Below are positions 1 to 7,727 of a stretch of DNA of 64,000 bases, piece by piece. This DNA comes from Streptomyces sp. WAC05374. Lineage in GTDB: Bacteria; Actinomycetota; Actinomycetes; Streptomycetales; Streptomycetaceae. Both the position numbers and the translations under genes were made by a program. Positions within the stretch are counted from its first letter, which is position 1. Every line of letters starts with the position of its first letter. The notes under the pieces were generated by a model. The model was not told where the DNA came from and did not search any database. It saw only the letters and a program-made list of their open reading frames with translations. The stretch spans positions 62,001-126,000 of the forward strand of contig NZ_SMNQ01000008.1 of assembly GCF_004353505.1 (NCBI RefSeq), read 5' to 3'.

Positions 1-1
1 G

Positions 2-2020
2 CAGATCATGTTCAGCGCCCGGTCCGGCGCGCTGGACGAGGCGAAGGCCCGCGAGGCGGCCCAGGACCTGACCGGCCGGATGAAGGGGCTGCCCGAGGTC
101 CTCGAGGTCGAGGAGCCGGTGCTCTCCGGGAACGGCCGGATGCTCATGGTCGAAGTGACCATGAAGGGCGTCAAGCGCGAGGCGATGAAGCACGTCGACC
201 CGCTCCAGGAGCAGACGGCCGCGGTGCAGAAGGCCAACCCCGACCTCGTCGTCGAGGAGACCGGTGACGCCTCGGTCAGCAAGGGCCTGAACAAGCAGCG
301 CAGCGACGACCTCGCCCAGACCGAGATGATCACCTTCCCGGTCACCCTGGTCACCCTGCTGATCGTGTTCGGCTCGCTCGTGATGGTCGGCGTCCCGCTG
401 CTGCTGGCGCTCTCCTCGATCGCCGCCGCGGTCGGCCTGTCCATGGTGGTCTCCCACCTGATCCCCGACGCGGGCGTCGGCATGAACGTCATTCTGCTCA
501 TCGGCATGGCGGTCGGCGTCGACTACACGCTCTTCTACCTCAAGCGCGAGCGCGAGGAACGCGACAAGGCGGCGGGCACGCTCAGCCCCGAGGCGCTCGT
601 CGGCATCGCCGCCGCGACCGCCGGACGCGCCATCATCGTCTCCGGCCTCGCGGTGATCATCTCCAGCGCCACCCTGTTCCTGGCCACCGACATCATCTTC
701 TCCTCGCTGGCCACCGCCACCATCCTCGTGGTCTTCGTCGCCATGGTCAGCTCGGTGACCGTCCTGCCCGGCCTGCTCGTCAAGATCGGCCGGCGCACCG
801 ACCGCCGCGCCGCCCGCGCCGCGGCACGCGGCAAGCAGCTCCGCCAGCGGCACCCCGAGCGCACCGGCCGGGTGTTCACCGCCCTGCTGAACCCGGCGCG
901 CAAGCACCCGGTGGCCACGCTGATCGTGTCCACACTGGTCATGGTCGGCCTGGCGCTGCCGGCGTTCGGCATGGAGCTGCGCGTACTGAACAAGGACACG
1001 CACTCCCGCGCCATCCCCGAGATGCAGACCTACGACAAGCTCAACGACGCCTTCCCGGACCGCCGTTCCGAGCACTGGGTCGTCGTACGCGCCGAGGACG
1101 ACCGGAAGGCCGAGGTCGCCACGGCACTCGACGCGCTCGCCCAGCGCGCCAAGGGCGACCCGATGTTCTCCAAGAACCCCCCGGCCGTGGAGACGTCGAA
1201 GGACGGACGGGTCAGCGTGATGACCCTCGCCGTGCCGCACCGGCTCAGCTCGCCCGAGGCGACCGGCTCCCTGGAACACCTGCGCCAGGACTACCTGCCG
1301 GCCACGCTCGGCACGGTGGAGGGCGCCGAGTACGGCGTCGACGGGCCGGTCGCGGTCGACGTCGACTACCTCAAGCACCAGAACGACAAGCTGCCGATCG
1401 TCGTCGGGTTCCTGCTGCTGCTGACCTTCCTGATGACCGTGCTGGTCTTCGGCTCGATGGTCATCGGCCTGGTGGGCGTCCTGCTCAACCTGCTGTCCGT
1501 CGGCGCGGCCTTCGGCCTGGTGGTCGTCTTCTTCCAGTGGGGCCTGGCCTCCACCGTCTTCGGGTTCGACGAGAGCGCCACCAACGCCATCGGCTCGCGG
1601 GTGCCCCTCTTCCTCTTCGTGATCCTCTTCGGCCTGTCGATGGACTACCAGGTCTTCGTCGTCAGCCGCATCAAGGAGGCGGCGCTGAACGGGGTGCCCA
1701 CGCGGCAGGCGGTCCTCGACGGCATCGAGAAGTCGGCCAAGGTCGTCACCAGCGCGGCCATCGTGATGGTCACCGTCTTCGCCAGCTTCATGTTCCTGCA
1801 CCTGGCCGAGATGAAGCAGATCGGCTTCAGCCTCGCGGTCGCCGTCCTCCTGGACGCCTTCATCATCCGCGTCATGATCCTGCCCTCGGCCCTGATCCTG
1901 CTGGGGGACGCCAGTTGGTGGCCCTCCACGAAGATGCGGCGCGCCCGGCGCGCCGCCGTACCGGGAACCGGTGAGGGCCACGCGGCCACCACCACCGCCC
2001 CGGCGGCTCACCTCCGCTAG
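2..2020 (+). CDS. MMPL-family RND transporter, 5' end outside window
   Basis: The frame is open from the left edge, so the N-terminus, including the first membrane helix, is missing; about 670 residues are visible. Two membrane bundles each carry the MMPL signature around an Asp-Tyr pair: GMAVGVDYTLFYLKRERE in the first and GLSMDYQVFVVSRIKE in the second. An extracytoplasmic loop lies between them (roughly visible residues 315-450). MMPL proteins of this kind (ActII-3-like) use the proton gradient to export lipids or small molecules. Its place next to the pathway regulators suggests export of the cluster product or self-resistance, which is inference. The C-terminal tail is short, basic then Ala/Thr-rich. 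Confidence 0.93.
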   Translation, partial: QIMFSARSGALDEAKAREAAQDLTGRMKGLPEVLEVEEPVLSGNGRMLMVEVTMKGVKREAMKHVDPLQEQTAAVQKANPDLVVEETGDASVSKGLNKQRSDDLAQTEMITFPVTLVTLLIVFGSLVMVGVPLLLALSSIAAAVGLSMVVSHLIPDAGVGMNVILLIGMAVGVDYTLFYLKREREERDKAAGTLSPEALVGIAAATAGRAIIVSGLAVIISSATLFLATDIIFSSLATATILVVFVAMVSSVTVLPGLLVKIGRRTDRRAARAAARGKQLRQRHPERTGRVFTALLNPARKHPVATLIVSTLVMVGLALPAFGMELRVLNKDTHSRAIPEMQTYDKLNDAFPDRRSEHWVVVRAEDDRKAEVATALDALAQRAKGDPMFSKNPPAVETSKDGRVSVMTLAVPHRLSSPEATGSLEHLRQDYLPATLGTVEGAEYGVDGPVAVDVDYLKHQNDKLPIVVGFLLLLTFLMTVLVFGSMVIGLVGVLLNLLSVGAAFGLVVVFFQWGLASTVFGFDESATNAIGSRVPLFLFVILFGLSMDYQVFVVSRIKEAALNGVPTRQAVLDGIEKSAKVVTSAAIVMVTVFASFMFLHLAEMKQIGFSLAVAVLLDAFIIRVMILPSALILLGDASWWPSTKMRRARRAAVPGTGEGHAATTTAPAAHLR

Positions 2021-2087
2021 CCGCCGGGCCACAGACGGGCGTCGGACCGGGTCCCCCGCCGGTTCGGCGCCTGTTCCCGTTCGCCCC

Positions 2088-2124
2088 ATACCATTTCGGT
2101 ACGCGAACACCGCCGAGATGGTAT
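2088..2124. promoter_or_regulatory. Inverted repeat upstream of the SARP gene (possible ARE-like operator)
   Basis: Arms ATACCATTTCGG (2088-2099) and CCGAGATGGTAT (2113-2124) pair with one mismatch across a 13-base spacer, ending 67 bases before the SARP start. The left arm read on to 2102 (ATACC-N4-CGGTAC) resembles autoregulatory elements bound by gamma-butyrolactone receptors. That resemblance is only partial, so receptor control is an inference. Confidence 0.5.
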
Positions 2125-2191
2125 TTCCTCCGGTCGAGTGATCCTGGGCAGAATTTCCAGCGGCTGCCGATAGCTATGGGGGTTTCAGGAC

Positions 2192-2986
2192 GTGGAGATC
2201 AACCTGCTGGGATCGCTTTACCTGACACAAGGACGCGAGCAGTACACCATGGCGTCGAAGCGGGCAAGTGTCGTATTGACGCTGCTGGCTCTCTCGCCCG
2301 GTTCGCCGGTCCTCTTCGACCAGATCGTGGACGAGTTGTGGGCGGACCGGTCGATGACCAACGCGCGCAACGCACTCCAGGCCAACGTCGGACGACTGCG
2401 CAAATTCCTGAAGATGGTCACGGGCCGGGACGGCGACGCGCTCGTCCGAACGGTGGGCAGTGGTTACGTCCTCGATGTCCCGGCCCATGTCGTGGACGCA
2501 CACAGGTTTGTCGAGTTGGCCGATACGGGCGCCGCACTCGTCCACCGCGACCCGGCCGAAGCCGTTGTGCGGCTCGAATCGGCACTCGCCCTGTGGCGCG
2601 GCCCGGCCCTCCTGGACACCTGTGACGGCCTGCGCTGCCGGGTCCAGGCGGCCCACCTGGAGGAGCGCCGGATCACCGCGTACGAGGACCTCACGGCGGC
2701 CCGGCTGCGGGTCGACGCGGAACGCGTTCCGCTGGCCGAATTGCGCCAACTTGCCATTGAGCACTCGGGTCGTGAGCGGCTCAGTGAGCTGCTGATGCTC
2801 GCGCTCTACCGCGACGGCCGGCAAGCGGAGGCCCTCGAGGTCTTCCACGGCGCGCGCCGCCGCCTCGCCGACGATCTCGGCCTGGAGCCGGGGCGCGGGC
2901 TGCACCGTGCCTACCAGGCGATCCTCACCCAGGACGACGTCCTGGGCGAGCCGCGCCAGGTGCTGCTCCACGCCGGCCGCGCATAG
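2192..2986 (+). CDS. SARP-family transcriptional activator (small type)
   Basis: This 264-residue protein has an N-terminal OmpR-like winged-helix domain (about residues 1-90) and a bacterial transcriptional activation domain (about 95-245; typical BTAD run ALYRDGRQAEALEVF near residues 206-220). It has no NB-ARC or TPR part, so it belongs to the small SARPs such as ActII-ORF4 and RedD, which activate antibiotic genes by binding direct heptamer repeats near the -35 position. It starts with GTG after a weak AGGA; the ATG at 2176 is out of frame. Matching 11-bp-spaced heptamers occur upstream of four transcription units here (4151, 8443, 24091 and 32070 regions), so it is the best candidate activator of the cluster. 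Confidence in family is high; target assignment is inferred. Confidence 0.93.
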   Translation: MEINLLGSLYLTQGREQYTMASKRASVVLTLLALSPGSPVLFDQIVDELWADRSMTNARNALQANVGRLRKFLKMVTGRDGDALVRTVGSGYVLDVPAHVVDAHRFVELADTGAALVHRDPAEAVVRLESALALWRGPALLDTCDGLRCRVQAAHLEERRITAYEDLTAARLRVDAERVPLAELRQLAIEHSGRERLSELLMLALYRDGRQAEALEVFHGARRRLADDLGLEPGRGLHRAYQAILTQDDVLGEPRQVLLHAGRA

Positions 2987-3180
2987 CGGCCCTCCGGGCC
3001 CCCGGGGTCCGTCCCCGTCCGATCCGTGTTCACACCGCATTCATTCGGGGCAAACCTTGTGAAGTCCCCGTGGAGAAAAGTGCGGTGGACGCGCTCTGGG
3101 CGTCCTGTTAGCGTGTGAATCACCTCGGCATTTTCATGCCGGGGTATCGCACGTTGAGCATTCGGGTGCACGGGGGTAAT

Positions 3181-4146
3181 GTGAACATAGAGTTACGGCA
3201 TGCCAGAATAGTGACCGTCATAGAGCGGGTCGGAAGCATTTCGAAGGCGGCGACCGAGCTGAGCGTCCCGCAATCCAGCCTGACCGCACAGTTGAGACGG
3301 ATTGAAAATGCCGTGGGCGGCAGACTGTTCGTACGGTCCTCCGCCGGTGTCGTTCCCACCTCGCTGGGCGAACGGCTCATCCCCATGCTCACCGAACTCG
3401 TCCAGCGCGCCGACATGGTGATTGTCGAGGCGGCCGCCCACGCCTCGAAAGTCTTCCGTTTCGGAAATTCCGAGTGGACGCCACCGTCCCTGCACAGCGC
3501 CCTCCAGTCCTCCCTGCCCTCCACGGAGGTGCAGACCGAGACGCTCAGCCCCGCCGCCGCCGTGGACGCGGTGCGCCGCGGCTGGCTCAGCGCCGCGCTG
3601 GTGCCCTGCATGTCCCTCGTCGAACCGGACGACACCACCGAACTGGCCCTCGACACCGCCGTCATCGTGCGCGAACCGGTCTGGCTCGCCGTGCCCCGGG
3701 GCCATCCGCTGTCCGACGGGCCGGCCGTGGAGACCCGCCACCTCGCCTCCCTCAACTGGGTCCGCTACGCCCGCGACCACTGGTTCCACCCCATCGAGAA
3801 GCAGCTCTTCACCCGGTTCCCGCGCACCGAACCCGAGGTGCTGCACTACGTGGACGGCCACCACGAGGCCATGAGCTGGGTGCGCGACGCCAACGCGGCC
3901 GCCCTCACCACCCCCACCGGCGCTACCAGCGACGTCTCCCTGGTGCCCATCTCCGGGACGGAGAGCACCGAGATGGTCATGGTCTGGCGCAGCGGCTCCG
4001 TCGCCCGCGCCACCCTGGCCCGGCTCGTGGAGACCGTGCGCGGCTACTACTGCGCGTACGCCCGGACGATCCCCCGCTACTGGGACTGGATGAAGGAACA
4101 CCCGGCCGACTTCCCCGAGTTGCTGCGCTACCTCAGGACCGTCTGA
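3181..4146 (+). CDS. LysR-family regulator with an early TTA codon
   Basis: This 321-residue protein has a classic LysR winged helix near residues 1-60 (SISKAATELSVPQSSLTAQL) and an effector-binding domain after about residue 90. I chose GTG 3181, preceded by a GGGGGT purine run, because the LysR alignment begins there; the frame stays open upstream to 3115 but adds an unlikely extension. Codon 5 is TTA (3193-3195), the leucine codon read only by bldA tRNA in Streptomyces, so translation should depend on development. The first 100 codons also use ATA, AGA, ATT and AAT, which are rare in neighbouring genes. It sits between the SARP and ACP genes, transcribed toward the biosynthetic operon. Its ligand is unknown. 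Confidence 0.92.
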   Translation: MNIELRHARIVTVIERVGSISKAATELSVPQSSLTAQLRRIENAVGGRLFVRSSAGVVPTSLGERLIPMLTELVQRADMVIVEAAAHASKVFRFGNSEWTPPSLHSALQSSLPSTEVQTETLSPAAAVDAVRRGWLSAALVPCMSLVEPDDTTELALDTAVIVREPVWLAVPRGHPLSDGPAVETRHLASLNWVRYARDHWFHPIEKQLFTRFPRTEPEVLHYVDGHHEAMSWVRDANAAALTTPTGATSDVSLVPISGTESTEMVMVWRSGSVARATLARLVETVRGYYCAYARTIPRYWDWMKEHPADFPELLRYLRTV

Positions 4147-4150
4147 GCGC

Positions 4151-4194
4151 TGTCAGCCGGCCATCAGCCCGCTGTCAGGGTGGTTCGCCAGCAT
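4151..4194 (+). promoter_or_regulatory. SARP box and putative -10 of the ACP-KS operon
   Basis: Three heptamers, TGTCAGC (4151), CATCAGC (4162) and TGTCAGG (4173), recur at exactly 11 bp. Nine bases after the last comes CAGCAT (4189-4194), a possible -10. This is the layout known for SARP-activated promoters. A start about 7 bases later would coincide with the ACP ATG at 4202. Confidence 0.75.
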
Positions 4195-4201
4195 CGTCGG
4201 C

Positions 4202-4477
4202 ATGACGACAGCGAACCGCGTGGACGCCGACGGCCGTGCCACGATCAAGGAAATTATCTGCGACATCCTCGAGATCGACGCGGAGGAGATGACCGACACC
4301 AGCCGCTTCAAGGAGGACCACGAGGCGGACTCGATGGGCGCCATCGAGATCCTCTCGCAGCTCGAGCGCGCCTTCGGGATCGACATCGACCAGGCCGAAC
4401 TGGCCCGGATGGTCAACCTCGAGGGCGTCGTCACCGTCGTCGACGAAGCCGTGGCGGCCAAGGCGGCCTCCCACTAG
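4202..4477 (+). CDS. Acyl carrier protein, type II PKS/FAS type
   Basis: This 91-residue stand-alone acyl carrier protein has the phosphopantetheine serine at position 44 in the motif EADSMGAIEIL. Acidic helix II (SQLERAFGIDIDQAEL) is typical of discrete ACPs that dock on KS-CLF pairs. It should hold the growing acyl chain in the cytoplasm and pass it to the starter condensation domain of the NRPS. No ribosome binding site precedes the ATG, and the predicted transcription start falls on it, so the mRNA may be leaderless. The KS gene follows after 29 bases and is probably co-transcribed. Confidence 0.93.
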   Translation: MTTANRVDADGRATIKEIICDILEIDAEEMTDTSRFKEDHEADSMGAIEILSQLERAFGIDIDQAELARMVNLEGVVTVVDEAVAAKAASH

Positions 4478-4506
4478 CCATCGGCACCGGACGACGGGAG
4501 CGCAAG

Positions 4507-5742
4507 GTGTACGACAACGACCAGCGGCCGCCGCGCCGAGTGGTGATCACCGGGCTCGGCACGGTCAGCAGCATCGGGCTCGGCGTCACGGCCTTCCTGG
4601 ACGGACTGCGGTCCGGACGCAGCGGGGTCAAGCCGATCACCGCCTTCGACACGACGGGTTTCGCGCACGCCAACGGGTGCGAGGTCGACGACTTCGACCC
4701 GGCCGAGTGGATCCGGCGGGTCGACCCCGACGAGCTCGGGCGGGCCACACAGTTCTCCGTCGCCGCGGCCCACATGGCGGTGGCGGACGCGGGCCTGACC
4801 CTGGAGGAACTCAGGGCGCGCCGGGCGCTGGTCTCCGTCGGTACCACCGACGCGGAGTCCCGCGACCTCGACGCCCTCGTGGACGTCCAGCTCAAGGACG
4901 GCCCCGAGCAACTGCCGCCCGGCGTGGTGCGCCGGGCGCAGGCGGGCCGGCTGTCCACCGGCATCGTGCGGGAACTGGGCCTCACCGACGTGGAGGCCCT
5001 CACCCTGCCCACGGCCTGCGCGGCCGGCAACTACGCCATCGGCAGCGGCTTCGACGCCATCCGCGGCGGCGAGGTGGAGGTCGCCCTGTGCGGCGGCGCC
5101 GACGCGGTGTGCCGCAAGACGTTCGCCGGGTTCTACCGGCTCGGCACCATCGCACCCGAGGTGTGCCAGCCGTTCGACAAGGACCGCAAGGGCATCCTGA
5201 CCGGCGAGGGCGCCGGCATCCTGCTGATGGAGAGCCTCGAGTCGGCGCGGGCGCGCGGCGCCCGGGTCTACGCCGAGGTCCTGGGGTACGGGCTCAACTG
5301 CGACGCCCACCACCCCGTCGCCCCCGACCAGGGCAGCCTGGCCCGGTGCATGGAGGTCGCGCACCGCAACGCGGGGGTCAAGCCCGAGGACATCGACTTC
5401 ATCTCCGCGCACGGCACCGGCACCCGGGCCAACGACGTGACGGAGGCCGGGGCCATCCGGCAGGTCTTCGCCACGCCCCCGCCCACCATCTCCATCAAGT
5501 CGATGATCGGCCACTCCATGGGCGCGGCCAGCGCCCTCGCCTCGGCCGCCTGTGCGCTGGCCCTCACCGAGGGCTTCATCCCGCCCACCATCAACCACCG
5601 GGAGACCGACCCCGAGTGCGGCCTGGACTGCGTGCCCAACGAGGCGCGGCCCGCCGAACTGAACGTCGTGCAGAACAACGCGCTCGCCTTCGCGGGCAAC
5701 AACGCCGTGCTGATCCTCGGCCGCTACCGGGAGGCGGAGTGA
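4507..5742 (+). CDS. Beta-ketoacyl synthase, KS subunit (FabF-like)
   Basis: This 411-residue thiolase-fold condensing enzyme keeps the full Cys-His-His triad: Cys171 in LPTACAAGNYA, His302 in SAHGTGTRAND and His336 in MIGHSMGAAS. It should catalyse decarboxylative Claisen condensation of malonyl-ACP onto the acyl chain. GTG 4507 was chosen because GGGAG lies 6 bases upstream and the family start (VVITGLG) follows at once. Its stop overlaps the next ATG (TGATG), so it is translationally coupled to a Cys-less partner. That coupling points to a KS-CLF heterodimer, as in type II PKSs that make reduced or polyene acyl chains, rather than an ordinary FabF. Confidence 0.94.
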   Translation: MYDNDQRPPRRVVITGLGTVSSIGLGVTAFLDGLRSGRSGVKPITAFDTTGFAHANGCEVDDFDPAEWIRRVDPDELGRATQFSVAAAHMAVADAGLTLEELRARRALVSVGTTDAESRDLDALVDVQLKDGPEQLPPGVVRRAQAGRLSTGIVRELGLTDVEALTLPTACAAGNYAIGSGFDAIRGGEVEVALCGGADAVCRKTFAGFYRLGTIAPEVCQPFDKDRKGILTGEGAGILLMESLESARARGARVYAEVLGYGLNCDAHHPVAPDQGSLARCMEVAHRNAGVKPEDIDFISAHGTGTRANDVTEAGAIRQVFATPPPTISIKSMIGHSMGAASALASAACALALTEGFIPPTINHRETDPECGLDCVPNEARPAELNVVQNNALAFAGNNAVLILGRYREAE

Positions 5743-6827
5743 TGTCCCCACTGGTCCTCACCGCCTGGTCGGCGGTCTCCCCGTACGGCGTCGGCAGCGG
5801 GCCCTTCACCGAGGGCGTCAACGCCGGGCGCAGCGCCGTCGCGACGCTGGACCGCACCGCGTTCCCCGGCCCCTTCGACCGGGGCGGTCTCGTCCCGGAC
5901 TTCACCGCCGCCGAGTACGTCGGCCGCAAGGGCACCCGGACGATGGACCGGGTGACGGCCATCGCGGTGACCGCGGTCGGCCGGCTGCTGGCGTCCTGCG
6001 ACGCCGAACCGGTCCAGCGGCCCGAGCAGACCGCCCTCGTCCTGGGCACCGGCTCCGGCAGCGTCCAGAGCATCATGGACTTCACCCGCGACTCCCTGGC
6101 CGGCGAGCGCCCGTACCACGTCGACCCGGCCCGCTTCCCGAACACCGTGATGAACCGCGCCGCCGGGCAGAGCGCCATCTGGCACGGCATCAAGGGCCCC
6201 AACACCACGGTCGCGGGCGGCTGGCTCACCGGCCTGCTCGCCCTCAGCTACGCGGTGCGGCTGCACCGCGGCGGGCACTGCGCCCGGGTGCTGTGCGGCG
6301 CCGCCGAGGAGTACTCCACCCAGCGGGCCTGGCTGGAGTGGCACGGCCGCACCGCCGAGGAGCGGTCCGCACCGCTCGGCGAGGGCAGCGCGGTGTTCCT
6401 GCTGGAGACGCCCGAGGACGCGGCGGCCGCCGAGCGGGCACCGCTGGCCAGGATCCGCACGACCCGCTTCCGGGCGTACGGGGAGCAGGGCGAGGCGCGG
6501 GCCGCACTCGCCGCCTGTGTGCGCGACGCCCTCGAGACCACCGGCGTGGCCGCCGAGGACGTCCGCCTGGTGGCCCCGCTCGGCGCCGGCGGTGAGCTGG
6601 CCGCCCTGGAGGAGGCCGGGGTCACCGACGCGCTCGGCGCGACGGACGTCCGCTGGATCCGCTGCCGCCCTCTGCTCGGCGACACCTCGGCCGCCTCCAC
6701 CAGCCTGCAACTGGCCGCCGTCCTCGCCGCCGCCGGCCCGTCCGGCCTCGCGCCCGGCGAAGCGGCCCTGGTCACCGGCATCGAACGCGACGGCACCGTG
6801 GGCTGCGCCCTGCTGTCCGGCGCCTGA
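5742..6827 (+). CDS. Chain-length-factor-like ketosynthase homologue without the active-site Cys
   Basis: This 361-residue KS-fold protein is shorter than its partner. The nucleophile-elbow region reads NTTVAGGWLTG, so the active-site Cys position is occupied by a non-nucleophilic residue (Val about 157), and the gatekeeper Gln seen in many aromatic-PKS CLFs is also absent. The KS histidine motifs are not recognisable. It overlaps the KS stop by one base, typical of KS-CLF pairs. Its likely role is to form the heterodimer and set chain length. The sequence departs from textbook CLFs, so a degenerate second FabF is the alternative. Confidence 0.85.
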   Translation: MSPLVLTAWSAVSPYGVGSGPFTEGVNAGRSAVATLDRTAFPGPFDRGGLVPDFTAAEYVGRKGTRTMDRVTAIAVTAVGRLLASCDAEPVQRPEQTALVLGTGSGSVQSIMDFTRDSLAGERPYHVDPARFPNTVMNRAAGQSAIWHGIKGPNTTVAGGWLTGLLALSYAVRLHRGGHCARVLCGAAEEYSTQRAWLEWHGRTAEERSAPLGEGSAVFLLETPEDAAAAERAPLARIRTTRFRAYGEQGEARAALAACVRDALETTGVAAEDVRLVAPLGAGGELAALEEAGVTDALGATDVRWIRCRPLLGDTSAASTSLQLAAVLAAAGPSGLAPGEAALVTGIERDGTVGCALLSGA

Positions 6828-6869
6828 CCGGCCCCACCACCGCCACCCCCCACGGCCCCGGCCGCCCGG

Positions 6870-6902
6870 GGCAGCCGCCCCGGGTGCGCCGGGGCGGCTG
6901 CC
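6870..6902. terminator. Strong hairpin between the CLF and ketoreductase genes
   Basis: Arms GGCAGCCGCCCCGG (6870-6883) and CCGGGGCGGCTGCC (6889-6902) pair perfectly over 14 bp with a 5-base loop; no T-run follows. It could end or attenuate the ACP-KS-CLF transcript, or protect mRNA ends. The ketoreductase has its own strong ribosome binding site downstream. Confidence 0.5.
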
Positions 6903-6946
6903 TGCCCGCGCGCGGAAGGCACCGTCACAGTCAAGGAGACATCAGC

Positions 6947-7693
6947 ATGTCAGCGAACGACCGCCCCGTCGCCCTGGTGACCGGAGGCTCCCGGGGAATC
7001 GGCCGCCACGTGGTGACCCGGCTCGCCCGGGACGGGTACGACGTGGCGTTCTGCTACCAGTCGAACAAGGAAGCCGCCGACGCCGTGGCCGAGGAGGCCG
7101 GCGCGGCCGGGGCACGGGTGCACACCGCGCAGGTCGACGTGGCCCGTCACGACGCCGTACGCGGCTTCGTCCGCGACAGCGAGAAGGCGCTGGGGCCGCT
7201 GGGCACCGTCGTCTCGTGCGCCGGCATCGTGCGCGACAACCCGCTGGTCATGCTTGCCGAGGAGGACTGGGACGCGGTGCTGCGGGTCAACCTCGACGGC
7301 ACGTACAACGTCTGCAAGGCCGCCGTGTTCGCCATGATGAAGCGCCGCACCGGATCGGTGATCACCCTGTCGTCGGTGGCCGGCGTGTACGGCAACGCCA
7401 CCCAGACCAACTACTCGGCCACCAAGGCCGGGATCATCGGCTTCACCAAGGCGCTCGCCAAGGAGTCCGGCCGCTACGGCATCCGTGCCAACGCCGTCGC
7501 CCCCGGATTCATCGAGACCGACATGCTCTCCGGCCTCGCCGACGACCACGTGGCGAAGATGACCGAACGCATCCCGCTCGGCCGGTTCGGCCGGCCCGAG
7601 GAGGTCGCCGACCTGGTCGCCTTCCTCGCCTCCGACCGCGCCACCTACATCACCGGCCAGGTCTTCGGCGTCGACGGCGGCCTCGTCGTCTGA
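6947..7693 (+). CDS. 3-oxoacyl-ACP reductase (FabG-like ketoreductase)
   Basis: This 248-residue short-chain dehydrogenase has the NADP-binding glycines GGSRGIG near residue 15, a catalytic Ser in TLSSVAGVYG, and the Tyr-x3-Lys pair in NYSATKAG. The C-terminal GQVFGVDGG is the usual FabG ending. It should reduce the beta-ketoacyl-ACP made by KS-CLF to the beta-hydroxyacyl form. AAGGAGA lies 8 bases before the ATG. A dedicated ketoreductase shows the acyl chain is reduced and not a poly-beta-keto aromatic precursor. No matching dehydratase gene is visible in the window. Confidence 0.95.
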   Translation: MSANDRPVALVTGGSRGIGRHVVTRLARDGYDVAFCYQSNKEAADAVAEEAGAAGARVHTAQVDVARHDAVRGFVRDSEKALGPLGTVVSCAGIVRDNPLVMLAEEDWDAVLRVNLDGTYNVCKAAVFAMMKRRTGSVITLSSVAGVYGNATQTNYSATKAGIIGFTKALAKESGRYGIRANAVAPGFIETDMLSGLADDHVAKMTERIPLGRFGRPEEVADLVAFLASDRATYITGQVFGVDGGLVV

Positions 7694-7727
7694 AGCCCCC
7701 ACCCACACCGGAAGGCGGGACACCCCC

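Noticed and set aside
6689..6830. KS active-site histidines in the CLF-like protein
   Set aside because: No SAHGTGT or GHSMGA-like motif could be aligned, so it was not called a second active ketosynthase.
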